DNA from: Lepturacanthus savala
Lineage: Eukaryota; Chordata; Actinopteri; Scombriformes; Trichiuridae
Reading direction: 5' to 3'
Assembly: GCA_030544235.1 (NCBI GenBank)
Contig: CM060470.1
Location: forward strand, 31,174,809-31,238,808
DNA: 64,000 nt
Part shown: in pieces, positions 1 to 10,900 of the stretch
Layout: every line of letters starts with the position of its first letter
Numbering within the stretch: the stretch's first letter is position 1
Translations under genes and position numbers: made by a program
The notes under the pieces: model-generated
Told to the model about the DNA's origin: nothing
Seen by the model: the letters and a program-made list of their open reading frames with translations, nothing else
Databases searched by the model: none

Positions 1-193
1 CAGTGAATCTGCTTGTTGTCATGTTTCATATTTTTGCATGTTGATATGTTTAATTGAACCCTTGCCGCACATTTAAATTGAAATTAATAAATAATGACTA
101 CAAATTGAAAGCTCTTGTCCTCTTTATCTTTTCTGATTTCCTTCTTCATTACTTTGCATTTATTTTTTTCCTCTTTTTTTACCCCCATGTCAG

Positions 194-738
194 GTAAAGT
201 TCTTCTCCCAACACATCTCCTTCATCCTGGTGGGAATAATAATCGTTACGTCCATACGAGGTCTCCTCATCACCTTAACAAAGGTAAAACTATTGCATTA
301 AATTAAAGTCAATAAGTCTGAGTTGTTGTTTTTTTTTAACTTCTTTTAACCAAAGATTTGATGCTTCTTTATTTTTAGTTCTTCTATGCAATATCCAGCA
401 GCAAGTCTTCCAATGTTATCGTGCTTGTCCTCGCTCAGATCATGGTGAGTCTGTTTTGCTTCTTTTGTGTTTTGATAACAGCCTCCACACAGCAGTTAAA
501 CCAGAAATGTCTCTGTGTTTCACTCTATTAGGGGATGTATTTTGTATCATCGGTGTTGCTGATGCGAATGAGCATGCCACTGGAGTATCGCTCCATTGTG
601 ACAGAGGTGCTGGGGGAGCTTCAGTTCAACTTCTACCACCGCTGGTTCGACGTCATCTTCCTGGTCAGCGCCTTGTCAAGCATTCTCTTCCTCTATCTCG
701 CCCACAAGCAATCACCAGAGAAACACATGGCCCTCTGA
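194..738 (+). CDS. gpr89: Golgi pH regulator, last three coding exons (5'-truncated by window edge)
   Basis: Joined exons 194-283, 379-444 and 532-738 encode the C-terminal 120 residues of a GPR89/GPHR protein, a multi-pass Golgi anion-channel-like protein needed for acidification of the Golgi lumen. The first exon reads KFFSQHISFILVGIIIVTS and the last contains ELQFNFYHRWFDVIFLVSAL, both nearly identical to the vertebrate protein as I remember it. Two or three hydrophobic membrane segments are visible. All junctions are phase 0 with canonical AG acceptors (before 194, 379 and 532) and GT donors (284, 445). The TGA at 736-738 follows the residues KHMAL. The rest of the gene, about 335 residues, lies upstream of the window. 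The vertebrate family is about 455 aa. Vertebrates such as human have near-identical copies, so whether this is a or b cannot be said from the sequence. Confidence 0.95.
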
Positions 739-829
739 TCTTCTGCATCATTTCCCACCTGGACTTCTGATCCATAGTGGGATCTTTAATGTGGAATTTA
801 GGGGTATTCAGGTATCTTGTTTTATCAAA

Positions 830-835
830 AATAAA
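830..835 (+). terminator. Probable gpr89 polyadenylation signal AATAAA
   Basis: A canonical AATAAA lies about 95 nt after the gpr89 stop codon, within a short AT-rich 3' UTR. Cleavage would be expected near 850-860, leaving only a few hundred bases before the end of the convergent pdzk1 gene. Confidence 0.6.
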
Positions 836-1547
836 GTATATATTCACCTGGGCTGCATCTTCCTGAATCAGGAATGGCTGATTGGTGGATCCCAGTGATT
901 TGAAATGTAAGTGGGCTATTGAATTTAAGTGTTTACAGTAGAGAAGTCAGTGTTTAGAAATCAGAGATTTAAATGTACTTTCCAAAAATGCAAACACTTT
1001 TTTTTCTTTTTGCTCTAAGATGTTCAATCTTTTGGCCAAAATGTACTTTTCTTTTAGAATGTCTGAACACACTGGAGCTGTGCTGTTCACAACACATCCC
1101 TGCCCTATTCCCACTGAAGTGTAAGTGGACTACACAATATGAAGAATATACACATTTTCATTCAATTGGGAACATAAACATCTCTTAAAAAAAAAAAAAA
1201 GATAATTCAAATGTGTTCATTTATTTCTGTTCATGAAAGAATGTGACATTCATTATTTTACATTTATTTCAGAAATTTAGAACAACAAATTTTTATTTTA
1301 AATTTAAATAAAATTTAGGCAGCAGTGTCGGTATAGAAGAAAACAGAAAAAACATTGGTAATCTCAGGTATGACAAAGACATTACTCTGATCATTGTCGA
1401 GGCTCATCATTGTCGAGGCTCATCAATCTATTTTTGGCATCACTAAAGTATTGAGGAACATGTTTTTGTTCTCATTGCTCATACAGTAGCCTAAACTATT
1501 ATTCTGATTGAAAGGTAGTAGACCGTTAGTAGGTCAATTGTGCGTCT

Positions 1548-1553
1548 TTTATT
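1548..1553 (-). terminator. Candidate pdzk1 polyadenylation signal
   Basis: TTTATT on the + strand reads AATAAA on the - strand, about 105 nt after the pdzk1 stop codon. Further TTTATT words near 1220-1310 are alternatives, so the true 3' end cannot be fixed by eye. Confidence 0.4.
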
Positions 1554-1655
1554 GTTTTTGTTCGGTTCCTAAGCTTTAAGCTGATTCTATGGTATATGGA
1601 CCAATAGCTAATTCACAAAGGCCAGTTCTGGGAAATGCATCCTTTGGGTGCCTTC

Positions 1656-1709
1656 TCAAAGTCTCTCGTCAGCACTCTCTTCAGACGAAGATGATGACAC
1701 CGATGAGGT
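1656..1709 (-). CDS. pdzk1: pdzk1 terminal micro-exon (17 residues)
   Basis: The acceptor CCCCGCAG precedes ACCTCATCG and gives TSSVSSSSSEESADERL then TGA. It keeps phase 0 and brings the protein to 517 residues. A short Ser/acidic-rich C-terminus also ends the mammalian protein. It is placed by splice signal and length only, so confidence is moderate. Confidence 0.65.
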   Translation of the reverse strand, partial: TSSVSSSSSEESADERL

Positions 1710-4700
1710 CTGCGGGGAGAGAAAATAAAAATCTGAATTATTTTACCCACAGAACATTTTAGTTTTTTTTTAATTGAAATGATAGGAATGATAGGAAGAT
1801 GCAGTAAGTATATAGCATTCTGTGAACATGACTAAGAGTCAAATACTACTGGTTCTGTGAAGCTGTATTTGAGCTATATATATATAAATAATAATGCAGG
1901 CATGCTGATGCACAGAAGGGATGATGCTAATCATATTTACCGTCTTTTCTTAGTGTGTTAAGATGATAATATTTGATAAACAGCACAAGTGATGACATGG
2001 TGATGGCTGTACGTGAAAAGTGATTTGTGGTGAACTTATCCTCTATCTCATGGCAATCCATCCAATAGATTTTGAGATATTTCACCAAAAACTACAAATA
2101 TCAACCTCATGGTGGGAATAGATGAAAATAGAGAGCATCACCAACTTCATTAGAATTCATCCTCTGGAGACCATTAATATACAGTATGTACACAATGTAA
2201 ACATTTAAAGGGATAGTTCTGTATTTTGGACTTCTAGCCCATCAGATACTTGCCAGGAATGTGGGAAATGTGGCTAGATGTCCAAAATGCCTAAGAATTA
2301 ATTTAATGGATGTATTAAGGGATGAATTATAAGAGCTGGATATGAGGCCACTATGTGGATTGCCTCAGTTATCGCTTTTAGTCTTGCAGGGGAAAAGAAA
2401 TTCCCCTACGGGCTATTTATTAGCTCTATAACTGTTGACAGGACCTCTTGAACTACAACTATTACTGGTTTGGTTGATTTTTAATCATTTGATATTCTTT
2501 GTAGGTATCATTTAAAAAAAAAAAAAAACTTTCCTTGAGCCTTGAAAAGCAAATTTAAAGCGATTTCACTCTAATGTGAAGTTTATGGGCTGAACAGGAA
2601 CTTTGTGGACAGAGAGAGAAAACCCTGTACAGATGTGCAGTAGTCCACACAACCATTAGGGCAAATTTCATTTGAGTAACTAGGCAGCATTTTTGTGTCC
2701 AATATCCAGTTTGAGATAAGGTAATGGCAATCCATCTAATAGTTATTGGCATATTTCAGGTTTAGCAGACAGATGTCCCTAGTTAGCAAGCCCAAAACTA
2801 TGGACCCTTTGAAAAAGCTCTGCTCACCCTTTCCTTTGATGGTTCAGTAGGAGTTTCTGGTCTGGCCACCTCTTCATGGCTCTCATTCTTACTGGCCTCT
2901 GGTTCGTCTGCAGAGTGGACTTGAACATAGGAAGTTTTCCTGAGCAGCTGGCGTGTTATGGTCACTCCTTTAGCTTTTAGTTGGTCGTAGACACTCTTTT
3001 TGGCCACAATCATCTCCAGAGAGTTGCCGCTGCTGTGGATCAAAGCCACCACCTCCTCATGGCTGCTGTGTTCCACGTTCACACTGTTCACTTCCACCAC
3101 AATGTCATCATCCTCCAGACCTGCCATGTCGGCCGCTCCACCCTTCACCACCTGAGACAAAGTGCGTCCAAGATCTTTAAAGATCTCATATCATATGTTT
3201 TTTTTCTGGATAAGGTCTAGTGGTTATGTAAAAACTGTCCCATGCATCAAACGGTAATGGTTCTAAAAATCTAAGTTGTACCTCTTTAATGTACTGCCCG
3301 CTCACATCCTGGATGCCATTCAGGTGAAAGCCATAGCCAGCTGCTGTCTTCGTCATCTTACACAGCTTAGGCTTGAGCTCCTCTTCTTTCTCCTGAGCAT
3401 GTGTCTTTGGTTGGACAGGAGCAGGTAAATTAAGAGCCTCTATGTAGCTAGGCGGAGAGACATAGTCCTTCCTCTCCTCCCAGAACAGCATAGGAGACAC
3501 TTTACCCTGTACAGGACATAACATGACATTATAGATAGTTTGCACTCTACACCAAAGACACTAAAGTCTGAGTGTGGCATCCCCTGCTTCACCTGCTTAT
3601 ACATCTGGTCTGTCTCTTTGTCCACCACTAGGAGGCAGCACCTATTGCCACTCTGCTTGAACATGTCCACCACCTGGTCGTGGCTGCAGCCATCCACCTT
3701 CTTGCCGCCCACAGCCACCAACCTGTCCACATCCTTCAGACCTGCTCTTTCTGCTGGACTGTCTCGCTCTATGTCCTTGATGAGATGTTCTGCATGGCAT
3801 CATTGAGCATGCTGTTAACACATAGCTTCCAATCTGCAGTTTAAAGGGGCCCTATTTTTTGCCCTTAGTTTAATAGTTACATTTTTGTGGTGCATTTATA
3901 AAAATTATCATGTTTTTTATGGTCCAAAAGCAGCTAGTTAGACCTGCCCTTCCCCCTCCCTACCAAAATGCCCATTCTATTGTGATTGGCCTAGCTCTGT
4001 CAAATATATCATGCCTCTCAGTGAGCTGGGGTCCCTTGGAGAAACAGGAGTCAAGTACAAATATTCAGGAAGTAGGGGGTAGCTATATCGATCCAGGAGC
4101 AGTTCTTGTTACATTCTACTCCTGTCATGAGTCCTGAATATCTACACACAAGCACTCGAAAAGAGGTTTCTTTTAATCATAGGGCCCCTTTAATGATAGA
4201 GAACATAGCAGTTAATTGATTGTAGCCTTACCTGTTTGGTTTGGCTCCTTTCTGAGCAGGAAACCATACCCATTGGATCCTTTGGTCATGTCGATGATGC
4301 GTGGCTTGTGAGGGAGGTGTTTGGTTGTAGCTAACGAAGCTACTATCTTGATATTCCTGTTCTGGTAATACCTGTCTGTTTCCTTGTCAACCAACAGGAA
4401 CATGAGGCTACCACCTGCCTGTTTGATCTTGTCCACCGCTTGATTGTGTGTGAAGTCTGTCACGTTCTCCCCATTTATTTCTAGGAGACGGTCATTTGCC
4501 TCGACCCCTGCTCTGTCTGCCACATTTCCTGGCATCACCTCTGTCATGAACAACCCCTGCTCACCTAAAAGGAATTTAGCAATATGGAATAGACATAGCA
4601 AAAAGGTTTTATCAGAGATTACAGATACAGTTCTTGTCAATAATATGGACCATTTGACATCTGACCTGCAGAACAATCCAACATGAATTATTGTAGAGTT

Positions 4701-6682
4701 TCTCACCTTCTAATTAGCCATATCTGTAGCAATACATGGTATTGTTATTAATGATGCGTTTTCACAATGACCCTTCAAATCTGCTGCTGTAAATGCCAAT
4801 AGGTTGTTGTAAGAAGCTGTGGTAACACTTTTCTTTAATAGTCCTTTTATTTTATACATATTTCATGGAATTTTCTGAGTAATTTGCTGGTATTTAACAC
4901 TCAATGTTTTAAAACAGGGATGCCCAATCATGCTCCTGGAGAGCTATTATCCTGCATGTTTTAGGAATCTCTCTACTCCAACACACCTGATTCTAATTAT
5001 CAATTCATTATCAAGTAACTGAAGCTTGTCAAGGACTTGTTAATACACTGAACAATAGCATAAATGCAACACTTTTGCTCCCATTTGTTATGAGATGAAT
5101 TTGAGTTGAAACATGTTCTACATCCACAAAATAACCAGTTCTCTCAAATATTGTTCACAAATCTGTCTAAATGTGTGACAATAAGTGAGCACTTCTCCTT
5201 TGCTGAGATAAGCCATTGCACTCCCAGTGGTGGCATATCAAGATGTTGATTAGACAGCATGATTATTGCATAGGCGTGCCTTAGACTGGACACAATAAAA
5301 GATCACTCTGAAATGTTCAGTTTTGAGGAAGCGTGCACTTGGCACACTGACAGCAGGAATGTCCACCGGAGCTGTTGATTGTGAATTGAATTCTGTATTT
5401 TAATTTCTCTATCATAAGCTGTCTCCATTCATAAATTAGATTTCCCAATTCTCTACCTGTGTATTTTTTGTGTCAAACTAGATACAAGCCTATTAGATTT
5501 ATTCACTAACTTTCTAAAAGTAAGTACTGTTAATTGCTGATTCTTAGAACATTTTTTGGGATATGCATGTGCTCATTTTATAATTTTTAAGAAAAAACTG
5601 ACCATGTTAATGTGTAGTTAAACTACACATTGAAAGCAAAGTGTTTTCTGTTAGTTAAAGAATTGTTGAGATGCAAATTGCACCACCCTCTCTGTATTAT
5701 TGTTATTGTTATATATCCTAAATGTTTAAATACCTGCAAACATATTCAGGAGACTTGTATGAAATTGAAGGACCTGAAAAAGAAAGCATTTCCACAGCTG
5801 TTTTCCATAAGGTCAGAGGTCAAACAGTTCAATGTAGGAGTCATCTTCATAAATATAATCTGTTTTTTAAGCTTATAACTGCTTCATAAACCCTTAATAA
5901 AGCCATTAGTTACAACTTATAACCCCCTTTTAAAAGGTTTCTTATTTGAAACTAATACCAAGCAACATAGTGCTTCACACCCAGCAAACAGCCAGCGCCA
6001 ACTCTGGAAATCCACTGCTGTAAATGAGTTTAATAGGCATATTATTATGTTTTTAAATATAGTTTTATACTATTTCTGTTGTTTTCCCAAGTTGTGATTC
6101 TCCCACCCTGCCTTCCCAGCTCACCAGTGACTGAGCGGAGGGAAAACCCATAGCCTGAGCTGGACTTGACCAAGTAGCAGAGTTTGGGATACGGTGCTTG
6201 TTTGTCCACACCATTGGAAACTGGTGTGTTGTGGGAGTCAGAGAGGTTCACGTCCTGTGCTTTTGCCTGCTTGTAGGAAGTTTCGTCCAAGATGTGGAAG
6301 TTGACGGATGCCCCACTGTTTCTCACCAGGTCCACCACCTGTCCCAGGGGAAAGCAGACGGTAGCCAAAAGGGTTTCAAATAAGATGCAGGGTCACTGCT
6401 GGAAAACACTATCAGTCTTAAGAGTTTTTTTTTTTATTGATCTAACAGATTGCAGTATTTCCATATCATGCTCACCTCTGAATGGGGCAGACCATCAACA
6501 AATACTCCATTAACTCGTAGGATGCGGTCTCCATCCTTCATGCCGGCCAGTTCAGCTGGACCACCCATTTCCAGGCAGCGGATCAGATGACCATCCTCAC
6601 CATGCTCCACCCTCAAATAGAAGCCAAACGTCTGACCTGGCCTCTTGGTCAGAGAAATCACCTTCGGCTTGTATCCGGCCAT
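1656..6682 (-). CDS. pdzk1: PDZ domain-containing protein 1 (NHERF3), complete seven-exon coding model
   Basis: PDZK1 is a cytosolic scaffold with four PDZ domains that holds transporters and receptors, for example SR-B1 and solute carriers, under the apical membrane of epithelia. Coding exons (- strand order) are 6682-6476, 6338-6125, 4564-4232, 3789-3593, 3506-3282, 3151-2828 and 1709-1656. They join in frame to 517 residues, against 519 in human. The carboxylate-binding loops are TFGF (residues 18-21), SGYGF (130-134), NGYGF (238-242) and AGYGF (373-377), one per PDZ domain. Each domain also has the typical AGL/AGV..DRLL.VNG helix-strand segment. The start ATG at 6682 follows an acceptor (CAG|GACATG), so a 5' non-coding exon must lie further up. 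The gene converges on gpr89. Domain number, order and length leave little doubt; the last short exon is the least certain part. Confidence 0.93.
2828..3151 (-). CDS. pdzk1: pdzk1 coding exon 6 (PDZ4 body and acidic tail)
   Basis: Residues 393-500. The acceptor is CTCAG|GTGGTGAAG. The exon holds GGAADMAGLEDDDIVVEV, then a polar tail rich in E, S and P. I place the donor at GAAAGG|GTGAGC; reading on would reach an in-frame stop at 2800-2798 after four to eight residues that the family does not have. Confidence 0.85.
3282..3506 (-). CDS. pdzk1: pdzk1 coding exon 5 (inter-domain linker, start of PDZ4)
   Basis: Residues 318-392. The acceptor is TACAG|GGTAAAGTG. The linker is rich in E, K and P, followed by the PDZ4 loop AGYGFHLNGI. 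The donor is AAAGAG|GTACAA, phase 0. Confidence 0.88.
3593..3789 (-). CDS. pdzk1: pdzk1 coding exon 4 (PDZ3 body)
   Basis: Residues 252-317. The acceptor ATGCAG precedes AACATCTCATC. The exon holds DSPAERAGLKDVDRLVAVGG and LLVVDKETDQMYKQ. I chose the donor AAGCAG|GTGAAG because it keeps phase 0 with the next exon and leaves an 86-bp intron; later GT choices would leave introns of about 44-53 bp, which is too short. Confidence 0.88.
3841..4193. mobile_element. TTAA-flanked MITE in pdzk1 intron 3
   Basis: The direct repeat TTAA (3841-3844 and 4190-4193) flanks a 345-bp element with terminal inverted repeats AGGGGCCCTA...TAGGGCCCCT. There is no coding content. A TTAA target duplication is typical of piggyBac and Kolobok superfamilies, and which one applies cannot be told from this copy. 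Confidence 0.7.
4232..4564 (-). CDS. pdzk1: pdzk1 coding exon 3 (PDZ2 body, linker, start of PDZ3)
   Basis: Residues 141-251 plus one base. The acceptor TTTTAG precedes GTGAGCAGGGG. The exon holds DRLLEINGENVTDF and FLLVDKETDRYY of PDZ2, then the PDZ3 loop NGYGFLL. The donor is AACAG|GTAAGG, phase 1. Confidence 0.9.
4915..5390. repeat. Two adjoining transposon-like relics in pdzk1 intron 2
   Basis: 4915-5040 (ATGCTCCTGGAGAGCTAT..., CAACACACCTGATTCTAAT) resembles a short non-autonomous repeat common in fish. 5045-5390 (GCAACACTTTTGCTCCCAT..., GGAATGTCCACCGGAGCTG) resembles another DNA-transposon-derived repeat. Both calls rest on remembered sequence style, not on complete termini. Confidence 0.45.
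6125..6338 (-). CDS. pdzk1: pdzk1 coding exon 2 (end of PDZ1, linker, start of PDZ2)
   Basis: Residues 70-140 plus one base. The acceptor CAG precedes GTGGTGGACCTGG, giving VVDLVRNSG. The exon ends ACTG|GTGAGC, phase 1, inside PDZ2 just after the SGYGFSLRSV loop. Confidence 0.9.
6476..6682 (-). CDS. pdzk1: pdzk1 coding exon 1 (PDZ1, residues 1-69)
   Basis: It starts at MAGYKPKVISLTKR and carries the first PDZ ligand loop TFGF and the DGDRILRVNGVFVDGL segment. The donor is GAG|GTGAGC, phase 0. Confidence 0.92.
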
Positions 6683-6949
6683 GTCCTGTCATGGAGGAGA
6701 AGGTAAATAATGTACACACACAATCATGAGTTTTATCTTCTCATGTCCTTAAAAAAAATTAACCTTTAAACATTTGCCTTCTAAAATGTTACCAAATTCA
6801 ACTCAGACTTATGGTACATAGAAATAAAACCTGTCACCACCCACCAGAAGTTTATTTATTTAATAGAAAATAACTGGACCTCAAGAAGCCACAGAAGTGT
6901 TGATGATTCAGATAGAAAGTTAATCTTCTATGTCAGCACTGCAGTGGCA

Positions 6950-6962
6950 GTTAATGGTTAAT
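6950..6962. promoter_or_regulatory. HNF1-like motif in pdzk1 intron 1
   Basis: GTTAATGGTTAAT matches the HNF1 palindrome GTTAATNATTAAC at all but two positions. HNF1-type control would suit an epithelial scaffold gene, but such AT-rich words arise often by chance here. Confidence 0.25.
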
Positions 6963-7773
6963 AGGAGTTGGAGCTTTAGTAGTGACGACTTTAAAAGACA
7001 GTCTGTACTTTGTATGAACAGTAAGGAATGTCTCAGTAATCCTTTTTTACGAATGAATACAAAAAGGTCATGAAGGAGGGGTGTGTGTGTATGTGTGTGA
7101 GTGTGACTAACAGCAAAGGTGGAACATATTCTTATCCACTTTAACCTTTAAATACATTAGAACAATTCTGTTTGAACTTCATATGTAAGAAGTTCATCAT
7201 GACACTGCTGGAACAGAATATTGTTGTGCCTTCTATGTACATGATACAGCAGATAAAATAACAAATCTTGGTTGGTGACGTAAACGTAGATGTCACCAAC
7301 ATCAAATTTATTAGCATGAACAGGTCAAAATGAAACAGAAAACTGATGAATAAGATCCAAACTTATAAGAATAAAAACATAGAGCTAGAAATGAGCATCT
7401 TGCTATCGTTGAAATTATTTAGTTATTCTTAATGAAATATTCATTGAAATATTGCAGGAAGTTCAACCTATAGTTAGGTAGGTATTGCAGAGATTAAGAG
7501 GTTAATAGATCCAGTAGAAAATTACAATACACTGGAGATCACACACTTTAAAACGGCCTGGGAATTCACTAGAAACTGACAAAGATTAGAGGAAGGCCTA
7601 TAACAATTCAGAACCATTCAGATTTATCTTGCAACATCTTGTGGACATCCTGAAACCAGCCACTGCTGTGTGTTATGCTGGATATTTTAGCAATCTTAAA
7701 TTGGCTATTTTTAATACTTTTCAGAGTTTGAAATGTTACATAATCATGTCTGATCATTAATCAGGCAACTCAC

Positions 7774-7920
7774 CAGCTTGTCTTTGCTCCGTGTCCTGGT
7801 GCAAAGGAAGAGATCACCTGTCGCTGCTTATCTCCCGTGTCTTCAACCTGTCCTTCTCCTCCTTCTCCTCCTCCTCCTCCCCCCCTCTGTCTGAGGAGAC
7901 TTTGACGGGCCAAAGGTGAG
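7774..7920 (-). other. pdzk1: Probable pdzk1 5' non-coding exon and promoter area
   Basis: Going up from the coding start, the first strong donor on the - strand is AAGCTG|GTGAGT at 7774/7773. The sequence before it is purine-rich and lacks a long frame. A TTAAATAA word near 7935-7942 lies at TATA-like distance. The transcription start is not visible, so the upper limit is a guess. Confidence 0.35.
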
Positions 7921-10900
7921 CCTAAAGGATGAGTTATTTAACCAGGGCTCATGTCAGGACTGCCTCAAATGACACAATATGTGCCCTGAAGAGAAGACGG
8001 AGCCATGAAGCTGCCATCTGTTGGATGGTGAAAGGTACATGACACAGGCAGTCAGCACCGTCAGGAATCATTACACTACACATACAGTCACAACCACAGC
8101 AATGCAAATACTTATTGTGCATTCTTATTTGCATAAATCTTATTGGTGTTTGGCCTTTTGATTATATGTAAAACCAAAAAGTATTTCAAAACTCTCCGAA
8201 AAGAGGAAAAAGTATCTCAGATGTCAATGTTGGGTGATGTTTAAACGTTATTACTTTATACTATTTTATACTTCACCTCATTACTTTTACTTTTAGTTTA
8301 CAGGACAGTATAAACAATTAAAATGCATACAGCACTAATAACACAACAACAAAAGGGATAAAAACAGATACAAATAAAAAAAAATGTTTTTAGTCTGTAT
8401 GGAAGTCTGCTTGAATGGAATCGTTAGATATTTTTAGAATCTCATTTATAGTTTACAAATTCAGGGTAGGTGTATGTCATTTAGTTTACCCGCTTTATGG
8501 CTGCCATGAGTCTCTTAGTTATAAAAGGCTAATTATAATACTGCTGTCCTCAGGATGGGAACAAAGGTGACAGCAACTAAAGCAAAGCCAAGCAAAATAA
8601 ACCAACAGTAAAGGTTGAGCCATTACTGTGCTCGGAGATAGTGATGTCTACAACAAGAACGTTAGTGGGCTATGATTAAGGGTATAGTATGCAGGGCTTC
8701 TTTAAAAAAACAATATATACATGCATACAAATATAATCCCTCTCAATCATCACTGATGACCCGCTAGAAGTGTGTGATGTGTGTTTATGTGCAGAGACCC
8801 TGTTGATCCTTTGTCTGTGTTATGGTAACTGCTCTAAAGAAGTTAAAACCAACATTTTATTTCTCTTTCACAACATTGTTATTGCTACAGTGCCCAGTTC
8901 CTTTCTTCATTCACTCTCCAGATGCATGATGTCAAAGATAACTTTAGTAAAAGTAGCAGCATGAATGTGCAAGCGTAATTGGTTATTTTACATAAATGTA
9001 TAGAACTGTTTGCCTATTGTCCCAGAGTTTTGTCATTTTATACAAAACATTAAATGCATTAAAATTAAAATTGACCTTAATGTAGACTACATCCCAACTA
9101 TCAGTGCGATATGGCTTTGAAGAAATACATTTATTATAAGCAATATTATCTCTATTTTTAACCTAAAATTAGCAAAATAGCAATATAATATACATCTCAT
9201 TATGTGAATATGAATGTAATTTGTATTGTATTGCACTTACAGTATCTGACCTTCAGTATTGTACGGATGATGATGAAGATTTTCTCTCTTGTCTTGTCTC
9301 TCTTCTTAAAATTAGCTGGATATTTTTTTTTTCATTTGTATTTAACTCTCTGCCATGCGATTAACCTTCTGACCTCCTCTGTAGTGCTGACAATGTATTT
9401 ATTGGTTCAACCCTTAGTTTGAGCTCACCTAATTTGCATAATTGAAGATGAAGGAAACGCATGTCCTGGACACTGACACACCTGGAAAAATGTATGAAAA
9501 TACAGACTTAAAAATATGTATCAACGTATAACGTAGGCTGCAGAAGAGGAGACCATTTCACCATGTTATTAGATATGATCTGAATATGTATTATGTAAAG
9601 TTAGAGGTGGGGGCATATATTAAAATAAATTAAAACATCAATAATACAGTACCACTGGATTGAAAGTGCTGTGAGTAACTGTCTCAAAACATAATATGTC
9701 TGAGTCAGAAGTAGTTTTAGGGTTCAGCTTTAATGTTACAGCTGTGGGGGGGGGGCAGTTTTACATCCTTTATGTGTGTATTTTGATTGTATTTTGATGT
9801 ACCACAAAATGTGACTTAAAGGCACCTTCTGTGTTTCATTTTCATTTAGCATCTTCACTAAAACTAATTCTGTGTATTTGGGGTTATGAGAACTTTCGTC
9901 CTCATAAATCATTCACAAAGGCTTTCAGTCCACGCTTTGAAAGCTGCTTCTTTTTCTTCCTCTTTTTTGGCTTTACTGTGATATTTATTGATATATGTGT
10001 GTGTATCTGTAGAAAAAGTCAACAGAGTGTATCACATCATCCTATGTTCATGCTGTACATCACACAGAAACCTACAGAAACACTGATTGAACAATATTCA
10101 CTGTGTTCAATGAGACTTTTGGGGGAAGGACACAAGAAAATGGAAAAAAAAAAAAAAAAACCTTTTAACCCTGCAACCACTCACTACTGGTCTGGAGCCA
10201 TGTTTGAACAATCGATTCCAGGGATCTAGGAGCCACGAGCCACATAGGGGATGAAGACAGGCTGAGACAGAAATCCTCTTCAGTTCAGCTTAGCACTGAT
10301 GCGTTCACTATCCATTACCCTCAGTCATCACTTCGTGTTTGCCAGAAAAAAAAAATGCTGAATGTGTTTCCACAGCGCCATTGGCATGTATTGATGAAAC
10401 CTCCAGTTGTTTATGTGATCTGAAACATAATCTCAGTAGTGTTTAAGGTAACGGCAGCAAAACTACAATATGTATATAGTGCAGGAACAGAAGATGCAGA
10501 CATGAGCTGTAGAGTGCCGCACCAGCAATGATTATCTCCAACCTGCCGTCATCAGCAGTGGAGCATCAGTAATCAACATGTCATGTCAGTCTGTGATTAC
10601 CACTCTCAGCAGGGAACACTCTTCATCATGATTGGCATTCTTGCATGACTTGTTTATTTGGGTTAATTGGCCACACACATGACCTGCCCGAGCCAGCTGA
10701 CTAGACCAGGAGGAAGAAGTATATATATATATCCTTTGTTTTTTCTCTGGCGTCATTGGAGTACTTGGGAGATGCCAAGCAGACAGTCCCAGCTCACCGT
10801 AGCAATAACACGCCTCAGAAAACAGCGACATTTCGACCTCCCAAATGTAAGATTTGGCATGAAAGAGACAGTGCTGCCATTGCCTCATGAAATCCAGCGT

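Noticed and set aside
3186..3281. Open reading frame continuing past pdzk1 exon 5
   Set aside because: This is intron read-through; the GT donor at 3281 and the next exon restore the PDZ4 sequence without it.
9831..10229. 132-codon + strand frame in the intergenic region
   Set aside because: Low-complexity Phe- and Lys-rich ends come from poly-T and poly-A tracts; no family likeness or exon signals.
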